Positions 37,524-46,206 of a stretch of DNA of 64,000 nucleotides are shown here, piece after piece. Location: positions 496,001 through 560,000 of the forward strand of contig CALWVT010000001.1 of NCBI GenBank assembly GCA_944385055.1, written 5' to 3'. The translations under genes were made by a program, and so were the position numbers. Below the pieces are notes generated by a model. The model worked only from the letters and a program-made list of their open reading frames with translations. It was not told where the DNA came from and did no database searches. This DNA comes from an uncultured Clostridia bacterium (lineage in GTDB: Bacteria > Bacillota > Clostridia > Oscillospirales > Acutalibacteraceae). How positions within the stretch are numbered: position 1 is the first letter of the stretch; each line of letters opens with the position of its first letter.

Positions 37524-39375
37524 GGGAATCCCCTCCTTCCTCTAACAAGGCACGGTCGTCGCTGCTCATCTGAATCTCGTAAATGGTTCGGTAAATGCCT
37601 GGCCGCGCAATGAGTTCCTCGTGCGTTCCCCGGTCGGCGATGCGGCCGTTGTCGAGGACCAGGATCTGATCTGCCTGCATCAGGGTCGTGATGCGGTGGG
37701 AAATCAAAATGACCGTTGAACGGCCGAGCTGCCGGTGCAGCGCCGCACGGATCTGCGCATCCGTCTCCGCGTCCACAGCGGAAAGGGAATCGTCAAAAAC
37801 CATGATCGGCGCTTTCTGCATCAGCATCCGCGCAATGGCGACACGCTGTTTTTGTCCGCCGGAAAGCGTTACCCCGCGTTCCCCAACGATGGTATCGTAG
37901 CCTTCCGGGAATTCCTCAATTGCATCATCCACACAAGCAATCCGCGCGGCACGGCGAGCCTCCTCCAAAGGGGCACCTGGCCGCGGCGCACGGATATTTT
38001 CCTGGATTGTGCGGGAAAAAAGGAACGGTTCCTGCAGCACGAGCCCGATATTCCGGCGCAAATAGTCGCGGCGGATCTTGGAAATATCGATGCCGCCGAT
38101 TGTGATGCGCCCGCTTTCGGGCGGCAGGTCATACAGACGGTCTAATAAATGAACCAGCGTGCTTTTCCCGGAGCCCGTGGCACCAAGGATGGCAAACGTC
38201 GAACCCGCGGGGATGGTAAAATCGATATCCTGCAAAACAGGCTGTACGCCTTCATATGCGAAGTGCACATGTTCAAAGCGGATGTCGCGGTCCATTGGGG
38301 GCTCAAGCGCTTCCGGCGGATCCTGTTCTTCTTCGGCTTTTAAAATATAGGCAATGCGGTCAATCGAAACACCGGCCTTGCTCATTTCGGACAGAATGCG
38401 CCCGAGGCCGCGCACGGGCCAAATAAGCGTCGAATTGTAGGATACGATCGCTAAGAAACCGCCGAGCGTCAATGTGCCATTGACCGTTTCCAAGACACCA
38501 AAGACAATGACCGCCAAGATCTGCAAACCCGTCATCAAATCCCCGATGCCCCAGTAAGCGCTCAAAAGTTTTCCCAAATGGATCCACAAATTTGCAAAGC
38601 GCTCGTTTTTCTCGTCAAATCGTTTGATTTCAAACGATTCCCTGCCGAAGGCGCGCACGACACGCACGCCGGTCAAATTCTCCTGTACGGTGCTGGAAAG
38701 CACCCCCTCTGCTTCATCGGCCGTGCGAAAGCGCTTGGCAATGCGGGAATAAAAGAAGGCCGAATACAGCACGATCAGGGGGATAAATCCCAGCGCAATC
38801 AGCGAGATGCGCACATTCATCGAAAACATAATGCCCATTGACAGCGCCACCAAAAAAACGGTACGGAACACTTCCACGAGCTGGTTGCAAACAAAATTCC
38901 GCACAACCTCAACGTCCGAGGTGCAGCGCTGGATAATCTCACCGGTCTGATGCTGGCTGTGCCAGGCAAACGGCAGCTTTTGAATATGCGAAAAGAGCCG
39001 GTCGCGCAGCGCTTTGACAAATCCTTCTGAACCTTTCGCAATGCCCATACGGGAAAGGTAACTGCATATGCCGGAAAGCGCCGCCACAATTAAAACGGCA
39101 CAGGCCGCCAGCAGCAGCGCCGATATCGGCTGTTCGAAAATTGCGGAAAGGCCCAAACCGGAAAGGACCTGCTGCGGAATAGGAAGCGGTTCCTCCCCCA
39201 AAATGGAGTCTACGGTCATTTTGACGACCTGTGGGGTCAAGGAATTAAACACCGTATTGAGCATGGAAAACACCAATGCCGCCGCAAAAAACGGCAAAAC
39301 CGGCTTTAAAAACTGAAGCAAAAGATGCATTTTTTCCCGGCCGGCATGCTTCTGCTTTTCTTCGTTTTGGTTCAT
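37513..39375 (-). CDS. ABC exporter half-transporter, degenerate-Walker-B subunit (BmrC-type partner)
   Basis: Fused membrane and ATPase half-transporter, 620 residues. Six membrane helices (about 25-325). Walker A GATGSGKST near 395, canonical signature LSGGQKQR, but Walker B reads VFDDSLSAVD: Asp replaces the catalytic Glu. H-loop ISHRITT is kept. This split of degeneracy between the two subunits is the hallmark of heterodimeric multidrug exporters. First gene of the pair, starting at ATG 39375 behind AGAGGAGA. It is preceded by a leader ORF and an attenuator-like terminator. Confidence 0.9.
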   Translation of the reverse strand: MNQNEEKQKHAGREKMHLLLQFLKPVLPFFAAALVFSMLNTVFNSLTPQVVKMTVDSILGEEPLPIPQQVLSGLGLSAIFEQPISALLLAACAVLIVAALSGICSYLSRMGIAKGSEGFVKALRDRLFSHIQKLPFAWHSQHQTGEIIQRCTSDVEVVRNFVCNQLVEVFRTVFLVALSMGIMFSMNVRISLIALGFIPLIVLYSAFFYSRIAKRFRTADEAEGVLSSTVQENLTGVRVVRAFGRESFEIKRFDEKNERFANLWIHLGKLLSAYWGIGDLMTGLQILAVIVFGVLETVNGTLTLGGFLAIVSYNSTLIWPVRGLGRILSEMSKAGVSIDRIAYILKAEEEQDPPEALEPPMDRDIRFEHVHFAYEGVQPVLQDIDFTIPAGSTFAILGATGSGKSTLVHLLDRLYDLPPESGRITIGGIDISKIRRDYLRRNIGLVLQEPFLFSRTIQENIRAPRPGAPLEEARRAARIACVDDAIEEFPEGYDTIVGERGVTLSGGQKQRVAIARMLMQKAPIMVFDDSLSAVDAETDAQIRAALHRQLGRSTVILISHRITTLMQADQILVLDNGRIADRGTHEELIARPGIYRTIYEIQMSSDDRALLEEGGDSRGV

Positions 39376-39516
39376 TGCAGATTCTCCTCTCTTTTCCGGA
39401 ACAATAGGGAATTTAAAATGGCCGCTTTACCGTCTGGTTTCTGTGGGTTTCTTCTTGTTTTTGCAGCCGTTTCCTTTTCAAAAATCAGCCGCAAAAATAG
39501 GATTCAAACCGACGAA

Positions 39517-39557
39517 AAACAGAAAAAGGCGTTTCTGCAAACATACGCAGAAACGCC
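39517..39557 (-). terminator. Attenuator-like terminator in the ABC exporter leader
   Basis: Perfect 11-bp stem GGCGTTTCTGC / GCAGAAACGCC, 8-base loop, then TTTTTCTGTTTTT on the minus strand. No minus-strand gene other than the short leader ORF precedes it, so it sits inside the exporter's 5' leader. The whole 505-base gap 39376-39880 holds this leader and the divergent pepF promoter. Confidence 0.75.
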
Positions 39558-39616
39558 ATGCACAACCGACCCCATTGCCCGTACAAATTATCAACAGCAA
39601 TCCTCAAGATTCGACT

Positions 39617-39727
39617 CTATATTGCTGTCGGAAAAAGGACGGACAAACGCGAAAAAGCGCCTGCTTTTTTTGAAATTCGATTATACCGATCCCGTAAAGC
39701 TTTCCTATCCTTCATCGCCCTGTCCAT
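39617..39727 (-). CDS. Putative leader peptide of the ABC exporter
   Basis: Short ORF of 36 codons from ATG 39727, or 32 codons from ATG 39715, which has better spacing from AAAGGAG. It is basic (many Lys and Arg: MKDRKALRDRYNRIS in the first half) and ends with LFPTAI. Its last codons form the 5' arm of a hairpin (39594-39628, ACAGCAAT/ATTGCTGT), and the stop codon lies in that loop. This is the arrangement needed for ribosome stalling to alter folding of the downstream terminator. Bacillus bmrB has this role before bmrCD. Function here is inferred. Confidence 0.5.
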   Translation of the reverse strand: MDRAMKDRKALRDRYNRISKKAGAFSRLSVLFPTAI

Positions 39728-39759
39728 CTCCTTTGCAAAAAGTTTGTCAAACAAGTTAG

Positions 39760-39789
39760 ATTGTATACCCAATCCGAATGTCTTGTCAA
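39760..39789 (-). promoter_or_regulatory. Sigma-A promoter for leader peptide and ABC exporter
   Basis: Minus strand TTGACA followed by TATACAAT (16 or 18 bases depending on the hexamer chosen). It begins transcription about 25 bases before the leader ORF. Confidence 0.75.
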
Positions 39790-39813
39790 GGGCAGACGAC
39801 AGAAAAATCGCGC

Positions 39814-39842
39814 TTGCAATCCTTCCTGGAAAACGGTACAAT
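39814..39842 (+). promoter_or_regulatory. Sigma-A promoter for pepF
   Basis: TTGCAA, 17 bases, TACAAT, about 30 bases before the GGAGG of pepF. It is back to back with the exporter promoter. Confidence 0.75.
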
Positions 39843-39880
39843 GAACGTATACTTTTAGACTTTAAAAAGGAGGATTTTCC

Positions 39881-41575
39881 GTGAAATTTTCCAAAATGCC
39901 GTATACCCGTCCCGATGTTCCAAAAATCCTGGCCGCCTATGCGGATGCAACGGCCCGGTTTGAAAACGCATCGACCGCCGCGGAGCAGCTGGATCTCTAC
40001 AAGGAACTCGAAGCGCTGGAAAGTGATTTCGAAACCAATATGACACTGTGCAGTATCCGCAACAGCGTCAACACGCGTGACCCTTACTACGAAGCAGAAC
40101 GCGCGTACTGCGATGAGCAGGAGCCCCTTTTGCAAGAGGCTGCACACGCATTCCAGGAAAAGCTGCTGGCCTCCAAATTCCGTCCGCAGCTCGAAGAGAA
40201 GCTCGGCAGCCTTCTGTTTTCCAATCTTGAACTGGCACAAAAGGGCTTTTCTCCAAAGGTCACCAAGTTGGTGCAAGAGGAAAACGCCCTGGAAACGCAG
40301 TATCAAAAACTCTATGCGAGTGCAAAGGTTCAGTTTGACGGAAAAGAGCGCAACATTGCTCAGCTTGGCCCCTATAAAGAGAGCACCGACGCAAAGACGC
40401 GCCGCGCTGCGTTTGAGGCGGAGGGCAGCTTCTTCGATGCCCATCGGAAGGAGTTCGACGAAATCTACGATGCGATGGTGAAAAATCGCACCGCACAGGC
40501 AAAAGCGCTCGGCTATGAATCCTATGTGCAGCTGGGCTATATCCGTCAGGGCCGCAATTGCTATACTCCGCGGGATGTCGCTGCATTCCGCAGCCTCGTC
40601 GTGCGCGATATTGTGCCGGTTGTAAAGGAAATCAAAGAGGCACAAGCCAAACGGCTCGGTCTTTCCCACATCACGCTTGCCGACGACGGGCTCTTCTTCC
40701 CTGACGGCAACGCCGTACCGCAGGGCACCCCAGATGAGCTCATGCAAGCCGGCCAGCAGATGTACCGTGAAATGTCCCCGGAAACGGCAGCCTTCATTGA
40801 CCAGATGTTCTCGATGGAACTGTTCGACGTCCTTGCAAAAGAAGGCAAAGCGCCCGGCGGTTACTGCACGGATCTGCCAAAATACCACTGCTCGTTTATC
40901 TTCTCGAATTTCAACGGCACTTCCGGGGATGTTGACGTGCTCACCCACGAAGCCGGCCATGCATTTGCGTCCTACATTGCGGACCGCACGATTCCCGTGG
41001 CAGCGCTGCGTTCGCCGTCGATGGAAGGCTGCGAAACGCATTCGATGTCGATGGAATTTTTAACGGCTCCCTGGCACCATCTCTTCTTTAAAGACAAGAC
41101 GGCACCGTATGAGATTTCCCACACGGAAAGTGCGCTCATCTTCATCCCCTACGGCTGCCTGGTGGACCATTTCCAGGAGCTCGTCTATTCCGCGCCGAAT
41201 ATGACACCTGCCGAACGCAATGCGGCTTGGCTGCGCTTAGAAGGGGTTTACCGCCCCTATCTTGATTTTGCAGATCTGCCGTTTTACAGCCGCGGCGCCG
41301 GCTGGCAAAGGCAGCTGCACATTTACGAGTGCCCGTTCTATTATATTGAGTACTGCCTTGCCCAAACGATGTCACTGCAATTTTTCTCTGCACACCGTAA
41401 AGACGCAAAAGCGGCCTGGGAAAAATATCTCGCCTTTGTCAAGCTGGGCGGCACCAAAACCTTTTTGGATCTGGTCGCGAGCGCAGGCATGCGTTCTCCC
41501 TTTGAGGACGGCTGCCTGAAAGACATTGCAAAAGAAACAAAGGATTGGCTCGACAGCGCCTACCGCGCCCTGTAA
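39881..41575 (+). CDS. M3 family oligoendopeptidase (PepF type)
   Basis: Cytoplasmic zinc metallopeptidase that degrades short peptides. 564 residues, the usual length for clostridial M3 oligoendopeptidases. The zinc motif HEAGH is near residue 356, with the downstream Glu in SPSMEGCETHSMSMEF near 385. N-terminal helical PepF-like region. Strong AGGAGG start; own promoter and terminator. Confidence 0.92.
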   Translation: MKFSKMPYTRPDVPKILAAYADATARFENASTAAEQLDLYKELEALESDFETNMTLCSIRNSVNTRDPYYEAERAYCDEQEPLLQEAAHAFQEKLLASKFRPQLEEKLGSLLFSNLELAQKGFSPKVTKLVQEENALETQYQKLYASAKVQFDGKERNIAQLGPYKESTDAKTRRAAFEAEGSFFDAHRKEFDEIYDAMVKNRTAQAKALGYESYVQLGYIRQGRNCYTPRDVAAFRSLVVRDIVPVVKEIKEAQAKRLGLSHITLADDGLFFPDGNAVPQGTPDELMQAGQQMYREMSPETAAFIDQMFSMELFDVLAKEGKAPGGYCTDLPKYHCSFIFSNFNGTSGDVDVLTHEAGHAFASYIADRTIPVAALRSPSMEGCETHSMSMEFLTAPWHHLFFKDKTAPYEISHTESALIFIPYGCLVDHFQELVYSAPNMTPAERNAAWLRLEGVYRPYLDFADLPFYSRGAGWQRQLHIYECPFYYIEYCLAQTMSLQFFSAHRKDAKAAWEKYLAFVKLGGTKTFLDLVASAGMRSPFEDGCLKDIAKETKDWLDSAYRAL

Positions 41576-41588
41576 GAAAGCCTTTTGT

Positions 41589-41619
41589 GCACCGCTCCTG
41601 CGCGGGGCGGTGCTTTTTT
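41589..41619 (+). terminator. Rho-independent terminator of pepF
   Basis: GCACCGC..CC / GG..GCGGTGC stem followed by TTTTTTATT. Confidence 0.88.
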
Positions 41620-41647
41620 ATTCCAAAAGAACGGAAAGGAGCCTTTT

Positions 41648-42811
41648 ATGAACGAAAAAGAAATTGCAGAACTCCGCCGGCGCTTGAAGCCGGAAAAAAA
41701 CGCCATCACACACATCGTCGGCTGTTTTGTCAATGACCATGGAGAAATCGTTTCACAATTTGACCAGCCGCTTGCCTTGATGCCGCAGCAGGAAACGGAG
41801 GAACTGCTCTCGATCCTGCGGCGCACATTATCCGGAGCGCTCAATAAAAACCTGCTGGATATTTCCTTTGAAACCCAGCAGGTGGTCAAAAGTGAGGAAC
41901 ATGAGCTGCTCATGAGACTGCGGGATTCCTCCCTGCAGGACGCGGAGGCGGTACAAACCTTCTTTTCCCGTGTGACAACGTCTTTGCATCTTGAAACCGC
42001 CTATATGATCCTTTTGGCGCAGGATACGTACGATGTCCCCTACCGCGGCAAAGATGATCTGCCACTGGAAGACGCCTCAGACATTGTTTACACGTATCTG
42101 TTGTGCAGCATCTGTCCGGTCAAAACGACAAAGCCGGCCTTGAGCTATTACATTGCCGAAAATAAATTTTATAACCGGACCATAGACTGGGTTCTCTCGC
42201 CCCCTGCGATCGGATTTCTGTTTCCGGCATTTACGGACCGCTGCGCAGACCTCTATCATGCGCTGTATTATACAAAGAACACCTCCGAAAATTACGAAGA
42301 TCTTGTAGATGCCCTGTTCCATCGGCCGCTGCCGATGCCTGCTGATACGCAAAAGGAAACGTTTGACACCCTGCTGCAGGAGTCTCTGGGCGAAGATTGC
42401 AGCTTTGAATTGGTACAAGCCATACACGAAACCGTCAGTGCGCAGGTGGAGGCGCACAAAGAGGCAAAAATCCCGGAACCGCTTGTCCTACAAAAAGAGG
42501 ATGTTCGGGAACTGCTTACTGAATGCGGCGCCACCGAAAAACATGTAGAAGCTTTCTGCGAAAAATATGAGGAAGCTTTTGGGGAAGAAACGGGGCTTTG
42601 CGCACAGAATGTGATCGATACAAAACAATTTCAGCTGGCAACGCCGAATGTCTCCATTAAAGTTAATCCCGCACGCAGCGATTTGATCCAGACGCGTATT
42701 TTGGACGGCGCTCGGTATTTGCTGGTCCGCATTGAAGAGGGCGTCGAAGTCAATGGTATACCGGTCCAAATCACGAAAGATCCGGCATCCGAAGAGGAAG
42801 CGCCGTTTTAA
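41648..42811 (+). CDS. DUF4317 domain-containing protein
   Basis: Soluble protein of 387 residues; I recognise it as DUF4317 from the N-terminus (MNEKEIAELRRRLKPEKNAI) and the CFVNDHGEI and Y-K-TS-N segments. No catalytic motif is evident; function unknown. The start at 41648 has GGAAAGGAG. It follows the pepF terminator by about 30 bases with no visible promoter, so it may depend on read-through. Confidence 0.85.
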   Translation: MNEKEIAELRRRLKPEKNAITHIVGCFVNDHGEIVSQFDQPLALMPQQETEELLSILRRTLSGALNKNLLDISFETQQVVKSEEHELLMRLRDSSLQDAEAVQTFFSRVTTSLHLETAYMILLAQDTYDVPYRGKDDLPLEDASDIVYTYLLCSICPVKTTKPALSYYIAENKFYNRTIDWVLSPPAIGFLFPAFTDRCADLYHALYYTKNTSENYEDLVDALFHRPLPMPADTQKETFDTLLQESLGEDCSFELVQAIHETVSAQVEAHKEAKIPEPLVLQKEDVRELLTECGATEKHVEAFCEKYEEAFGEETGLCAQNVIDTKQFQLATPNVSIKVNPARSDLIQTRILDGARYLLVRIEEGVEVNGIPVQITKDPASEEEAPF

Positions 42812-42851
42812 ACGCTGTCATCCCCATTTTAAAACAATTTTCAGAAAACAG

Positions 42852-42897
42852 AAAAGCGGCTATGGGACAGAAACCGATCTGCACCCATAGCCGCTTT
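42852..42897. terminator. Terminator between DUF4317 and hbd
   Basis: AAAAGCGGCTATGGG / CCCATAGCCGCTTT hairpin; the better T-run is on the minus strand (TTTTCTGTTTTC), ending the thlA-crt-hbd transcript. Confidence 0.85.
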
Positions 42898-42961
42898 CCT
42901 TATGTGATTTGGAAGGGAGCTTGTCCCCTACACTTTCAAAGTGTAAGATGGGGAACCAAAC

Positions 42962-43801
42962 TTATTTGCGATAATCGTAGAAGCCGATGCCCGTCTTCTG
43001 GCCGAGTTTGCCAGCGCGCACCATCTTGCGCAGCAACGGTTCCGGACGATACTTCGGATCGCCGGTCTCTGCCTGCAGAACTTCCATAATTGCCAGGACG
43101 ATGTCCAGACCGATCAAGTCGCCCAAAGCCAGCGGGCCCATCGGATGGTTGGCGCCCAGCTTCATAGCCGTGTCGATGTCTTCCACGGAAGCCGTGCCAG
43201 CCGCATAAATGCCGACAGCCTCGTTAATCATCGGAACCAAGATGCGGTTGACAACGAAGCCAGCAGCTTCCTTGACCTGCACCGGCGTCTTGCCGATGGC
43301 CTTTGCAATTTCAATGACCTTCTCAACCGTTTCCGGAGCGGTCGTCTCGCCAGCGATGACTTCGACGAGCTTCATGACCGGTGCGGGATTGAAGAAGTGC
43401 ATGCCAACGACCGCGCGGTCGAGGCCCTTGGAGATCTCCGTGATGGACAGAGAAGAGGTGTTGGAAGCGAAAATCGTATCCGGCTTGCAGATGCCCTGCA
43501 GCTCCTTGAAGATGCCCTGCTTGACATCCATCTTCTCAAGCGCTGCTTCGACAACCAGATCGCAATCCTTCACGATCTCGTTGGTGCCCGTCGTGATCTT
43601 CGCAAGGATCGCGTCCGCAGCGGACTGCTCCATCTTGCCCTTCGCAACGCGCTTCGAGAGCTGCTTCTCGATCTTTGCCTTGCCGCCGGCTGCCCACTCA
43701 GCCTTAACGTCGCTTAAGCAGACTTCAAAGCCTTCCGTCTGCGCAAATGCCTGCGCAATGCCGGAACCCATCGTGCCGGCGCCAATAATACCAACCTTCA
43801 T
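42962..43801 (-). CDS. hbd: 3-hydroxybutyryl-CoA dehydrogenase
   Basis: Reduces acetoacetyl-CoA to 3-hydroxybutyryl-CoA with NAD(P)H in the butyryl-CoA / chain elongation pathway. 279 residues. NAD loop [11 protein letters not shown] at 7-17; catalytic His-Glu pair from the [15 protein letters not shown] segment; C-terminal dimer domain ending GIGFYDYRK. Last gene of thlA-crt-hbd; no bcd/etf genes lie inside the window. Confidence 0.96.
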   Translation of the reverse strand: MKVGIIGAGTMGSGIAQAFAQTEGFEVCLSDVKAEWAAGGKAKIEKQLSKRVAKGKMEQSAADAILAKITTGTNEIVKDCDLVVEAALEKMDVKQGIFKELQGICKPDTIFASNTSSLSITEISKGLDRAVVGMHFFNPAPVMKLVEVIAGETTAPETVEKVIEIAKAIGKTPVQVKEAAGFVVNRILVPMINEAVGIYAAGTASVEDIDTAMKLGANHPMGPLALGDLIGLDIVLAIMEVLQAETGDPKYRPEPLLRKMVRAGKLGQKTGIGFYDYRK

Positions 43802-43859
43802 GTTGTGTCAGTCCTCCATTCAAAAGAAATCGCAGAAATGATTGAAACTGCGTTTTTAC

Positions 43860-44636
43860 TTATTTATTCTGGAACGGCTCATGGTTGCGCTTCTCGAGGA
43901 ACGCTGCCATGCCTTCGCGCTGATCTGCAGATTCAAAGCAGGAACCAAAGTTTGCTTCTTCGATGGCAATCGCCTTATCGATATCAACCTGCAGGCCTTC
44001 GTTCATGGCTTTCTTGCTCGCACGAACCGCAATCGGAGCATTGGCCGCAATCTTGTTGGCGAGCTTGAGCGCAGCAGGCATCAGCTCTTCCACCGGATAG
44101 ACCGCATTGACCAGGCCCAGTTCCAGCGCGCGCGGCGCCTTAATCTGTGTGCCGGCGTAGATCATTTCCTTGGCCATGCCGACCGGGATAATACGCATCA
44201 GGCGCTGTGTGCCGCCAAAGCCAGGCGTAATGCCGAGGCCCGTTTCCGGCTGGCCAAAGCGCGCATTCTCAGAGCACAGACGGATGTCGCAGCTCATGGA
44301 AAGCTCGCAGCCGCCGCCAAGTGCAAAACCGTTGACCGCAGCGATAACCGGGATCGGCAGCGTCTCAATCTGACGGAACAGATCGTTGCCCTTCTTGCCG
44401 AAAGCTTCGCCTTCTGCCTTAGTCAGCGTGCTCATTTCGCCGATATCAGCGCCCGCAACAAACGACTTCTGGCCGGCACCCGTAATGATCAGGCAGCGGA
44501 CCGTATCCAAATCGACACCGTCAATGACAGCCTTCAGGTCGTCAAGTACTGCACTGTTGAGTGCGTTCAAAGCCTTTTCGCGATTGATCGTGACAATCCC
44601 GACCTGGCCCTGCACTTCATAATTTACAAAAGACAT
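43860..44636 (-). CDS. crt: 3-hydroxybutyryl-CoA dehydratase (crotonase)
   Basis: Enoyl-CoA hydratase/isomerase-family enzyme giving crotonyl-CoA. 258 residues. Oxyanion segment SFVAGADIGEM near 60 and the catalytic glutamates in ALGGGCELSMSCD and FGQPETGLGITPGFGGTQR are present. GGAGG start; 41 bases after thlA and 58 before hbd. Confidence 0.95.
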   Translation of the reverse strand: MSFVNYEVQGQVGIVTINREKALNALNSAVLDDLKAVIDGVDLDTVRCLIITGAGQKSFVAGADIGEMSTLTKAEGEAFGKKGNDLFRQIETLPIPVIAAVNGFALGGGCELSMSCDIRLCSENARFGQPETGLGITPGFGGTQRLMRIIPVGMAKEMIYAGTQIKAPRALELGLVNAVYPVEELMPAALKLANKIAANAPIAVRASKKAMNEGLQVDIDKAIAIEEANFGSCFESADQREGMAAFLEKRNHEPFQNK

Positions 44637-44677
44637 CGGAAATAACCTCCAGAGATCTGAAATCTTAAAAGGAAGGA

Positions 44678-45868
44678 TTAGCCCTCGTATTTCTCAACGA
44701 TCGTGGAGCAGCCCATGCCGCCGCCAACGCACAGCGTTGCGAGGCCGCGGTTCGAGCCACGGCGCTGCATCTCATACAGCAGCGTGACCAGGATACGTGC
44801 ACCGGAGCAGCCGACCGGGTGGCCCAGAGCGATTGCGCCGCCGTTGACGTTGACCTTGGACATATCGAATTCGAGGTCATGGCAGACAGCCAAAGACTGT
44901 GCCGCAAATGCTTCGTTCGCCTCAATGAGGTCGAGATCATTGACCGTCAGGCCCGTCTTCTTGAGGACCTTGCGCGTGGAAGCGATCGGGCCCGTGCCCA
45001 TGATGGACGGATCAACACCAGCAGAAGCACCGGCAACCCACGTCGCCATCGGCTTCACGCCGAGCTCTTTCGCCTTTTCTTCGCTCATCACGATGATCGC
45101 AGCCGCACCGTCGTTGATGCCGGAAGCGTTCGCAGCCGTAACCGTGCCGCCGTCTTTCTTGAAGGCCGGGCGCAGCTTCGCAATACCTTCCGCCGTGACG
45201 CCCTGACGCGGACCTTCATCCGTATCGAAGATGATGGTTTCCTTCTTCTTCTTGACTTCAACCGGAACGATCTCATCCTTGAACTTGCCCGCCTTCTGCG
45301 CAGCTTCGCACTTCTGCTGGCTGTTCGCAGCGAACTCGTCCTGCATCTCGCGGGTCAGATGCCACTGCTCGGCAACATTTTCCGCCGTGATGCCCATATG
45401 ATAATGATGGAACGCATCCGTCAGAGCATCCTTAATCATGGAGTCGACGAGCACGCCGTCATTCATGCGATAGCCATAACGGCCCTGCGGAATGAGGTAC
45501 GGCGCCATAGACATGTTCTCCGTGCCGCCTGCCACGATGATGTCCGCTTCGCCAGCCAGGATCAGGTCTGCTGCGAGGTTGACGCACTTCAGGCCGGAAC
45601 CGCACAGGTTGTTCATGGTCGTTGCCGGAACTTCCACCGGGATGCCCGCGTTGACAGCTGCCTGACGCGCGACGTTCTGGCCCTGGCCAGCCTGGAGCAC
45701 GCAGCCCATGAAGACTTCGTCAACCTGCTCCGGCTTTACGCCAGCGCGCTTGAGTGCTTCTTTGATAACAATGGAGCCCAGCGTTGCAGCGGGGGTCGTG
45801 GACAGCGTTCCGCCCATCTTGCCAATTGCGGTACGGCAAGCACCTGCGAGAACAATTTTCTTAGACAT
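44678..45868 (-). CDS. thlA: Acetyl-CoA C-acetyltransferase (thiolase)
   Basis: Condenses two acetyl-CoA (or acetyl-CoA with acyl-CoA) in butyrate/caproate formation. 396 residues. Active Cys in NNLCGSGLK near 88, His in [10 protein letters not shown] near 350, second Cys in LCVGGGMG near 380. First gene of the cluster, with AAGGAGG before the ATG and a leader of over 100 bases containing a sigma-A promoter and a Rex-like operator. Confidence 0.96.
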   Translation of the reverse strand: MSKKIVLAGACRTAIGKMGGTLSTTPAATLGSIVIKEALKRAGVKPEQVDEVFMGCVLQAGQGQNVARQAAVNAGIPVEVPATTMNNLCGSGLKCVNLAADLILAGEADIIVAGGTENMSMAPYLIPQGRYGYRMNDGVLVDSMIKDALTDAFHHYHMGITAENVAEQWHLTREMQDEFAANSQQKCEAAQKAGKFKDEIVPVEVKKKKETIIFDTDEGPRQGVTAEGIAKLRPAFKKDGGTVTAANASGINDGAAAIIVMSEEKAKELGVKPMATWVAGASAGVDPSIMGTGPIASTRKVLKKTGLTVNDLDLIEANEAFAAQSLAVCHDLEFDMSKVNVNGGAIALGHPVGCSGARILVTLLYEMQRRGSNRGLATLCVGGGMGCSTIVEKYEG

Positions 45869-45987
45869 TTTGTTTCCTCCTTAACAATTTTGTCTGTGAA
45901 ATAGAGTAATGGGATAGCATCGCATATAGAAAAACACAAAGCAAGCATTTGCTGCTGCGAAAATCTTGTGTGCTTTTCTTCCTTTTC

Positions 45988-46016
45988 AATATAGCACAAA
46001 GCCTGTGCCATTGCAA
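45988..46016 (-). promoter_or_regulatory. Sigma-A promoter for thlA-crt-hbd
   Basis: Minus strand TTGCAA, 17 bases, TATATT with TGC before the -10. A second possible -10 (TGGTATACT) lies at 46092-46100 without a good -35. The 338-base gap 45869-46206 is AT-rich and holds these sites, the Rex-like operator and the glnS terminator. Confidence 0.75.
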
Positions 46017-46021
46017 GGATT

Positions 46022-46039
46022 TCGTTAAAATTTTAGCAA
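46022..46039. promoter_or_regulatory. Candidate Rex operator
   Basis: TCGTTAAAATTTTAGCAA matches 12 of the 14 fixed bases of TTGTTAA-N4-TTAACAA; the two mismatches are symmetric. It lies 5 bases upstream of the -35 of the thlA promoter. Rex senses NADH/NAD and controls butyryl-CoA genes in clostridia. Confidence 0.55.
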
Positions 46040-46153
46040 TTCAATTTTTTGCATTGTTTTCAGATATAATGATGGAAACTTTTATGAATTTAGTATACCA
46101 TACTTGTTTTAAAATTTCCATAGTTCCGTGCGAATTTTTTTATTTTCGCAAAG

Positions 46154-46189
46154 AAAAAGCTGGCTCCATTTTGGCAAGCCAGCTTTTTT
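46154..46189 (-). terminator. Rho-independent terminator of glnS
   Basis: AAAAAGCTGGCT / AGCCAGCTTTTTT hairpin, 15 bases past the glnS stop. Confidence 0.88.
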
Positions 46190-46206
46190 AGCAAATTAGA
46201 AAGGAT

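Noticed and set aside
44819-45904. 361-codon open frame antisense to thlA
   Set aside because: Shadow of a certain gene; no start site or domain.
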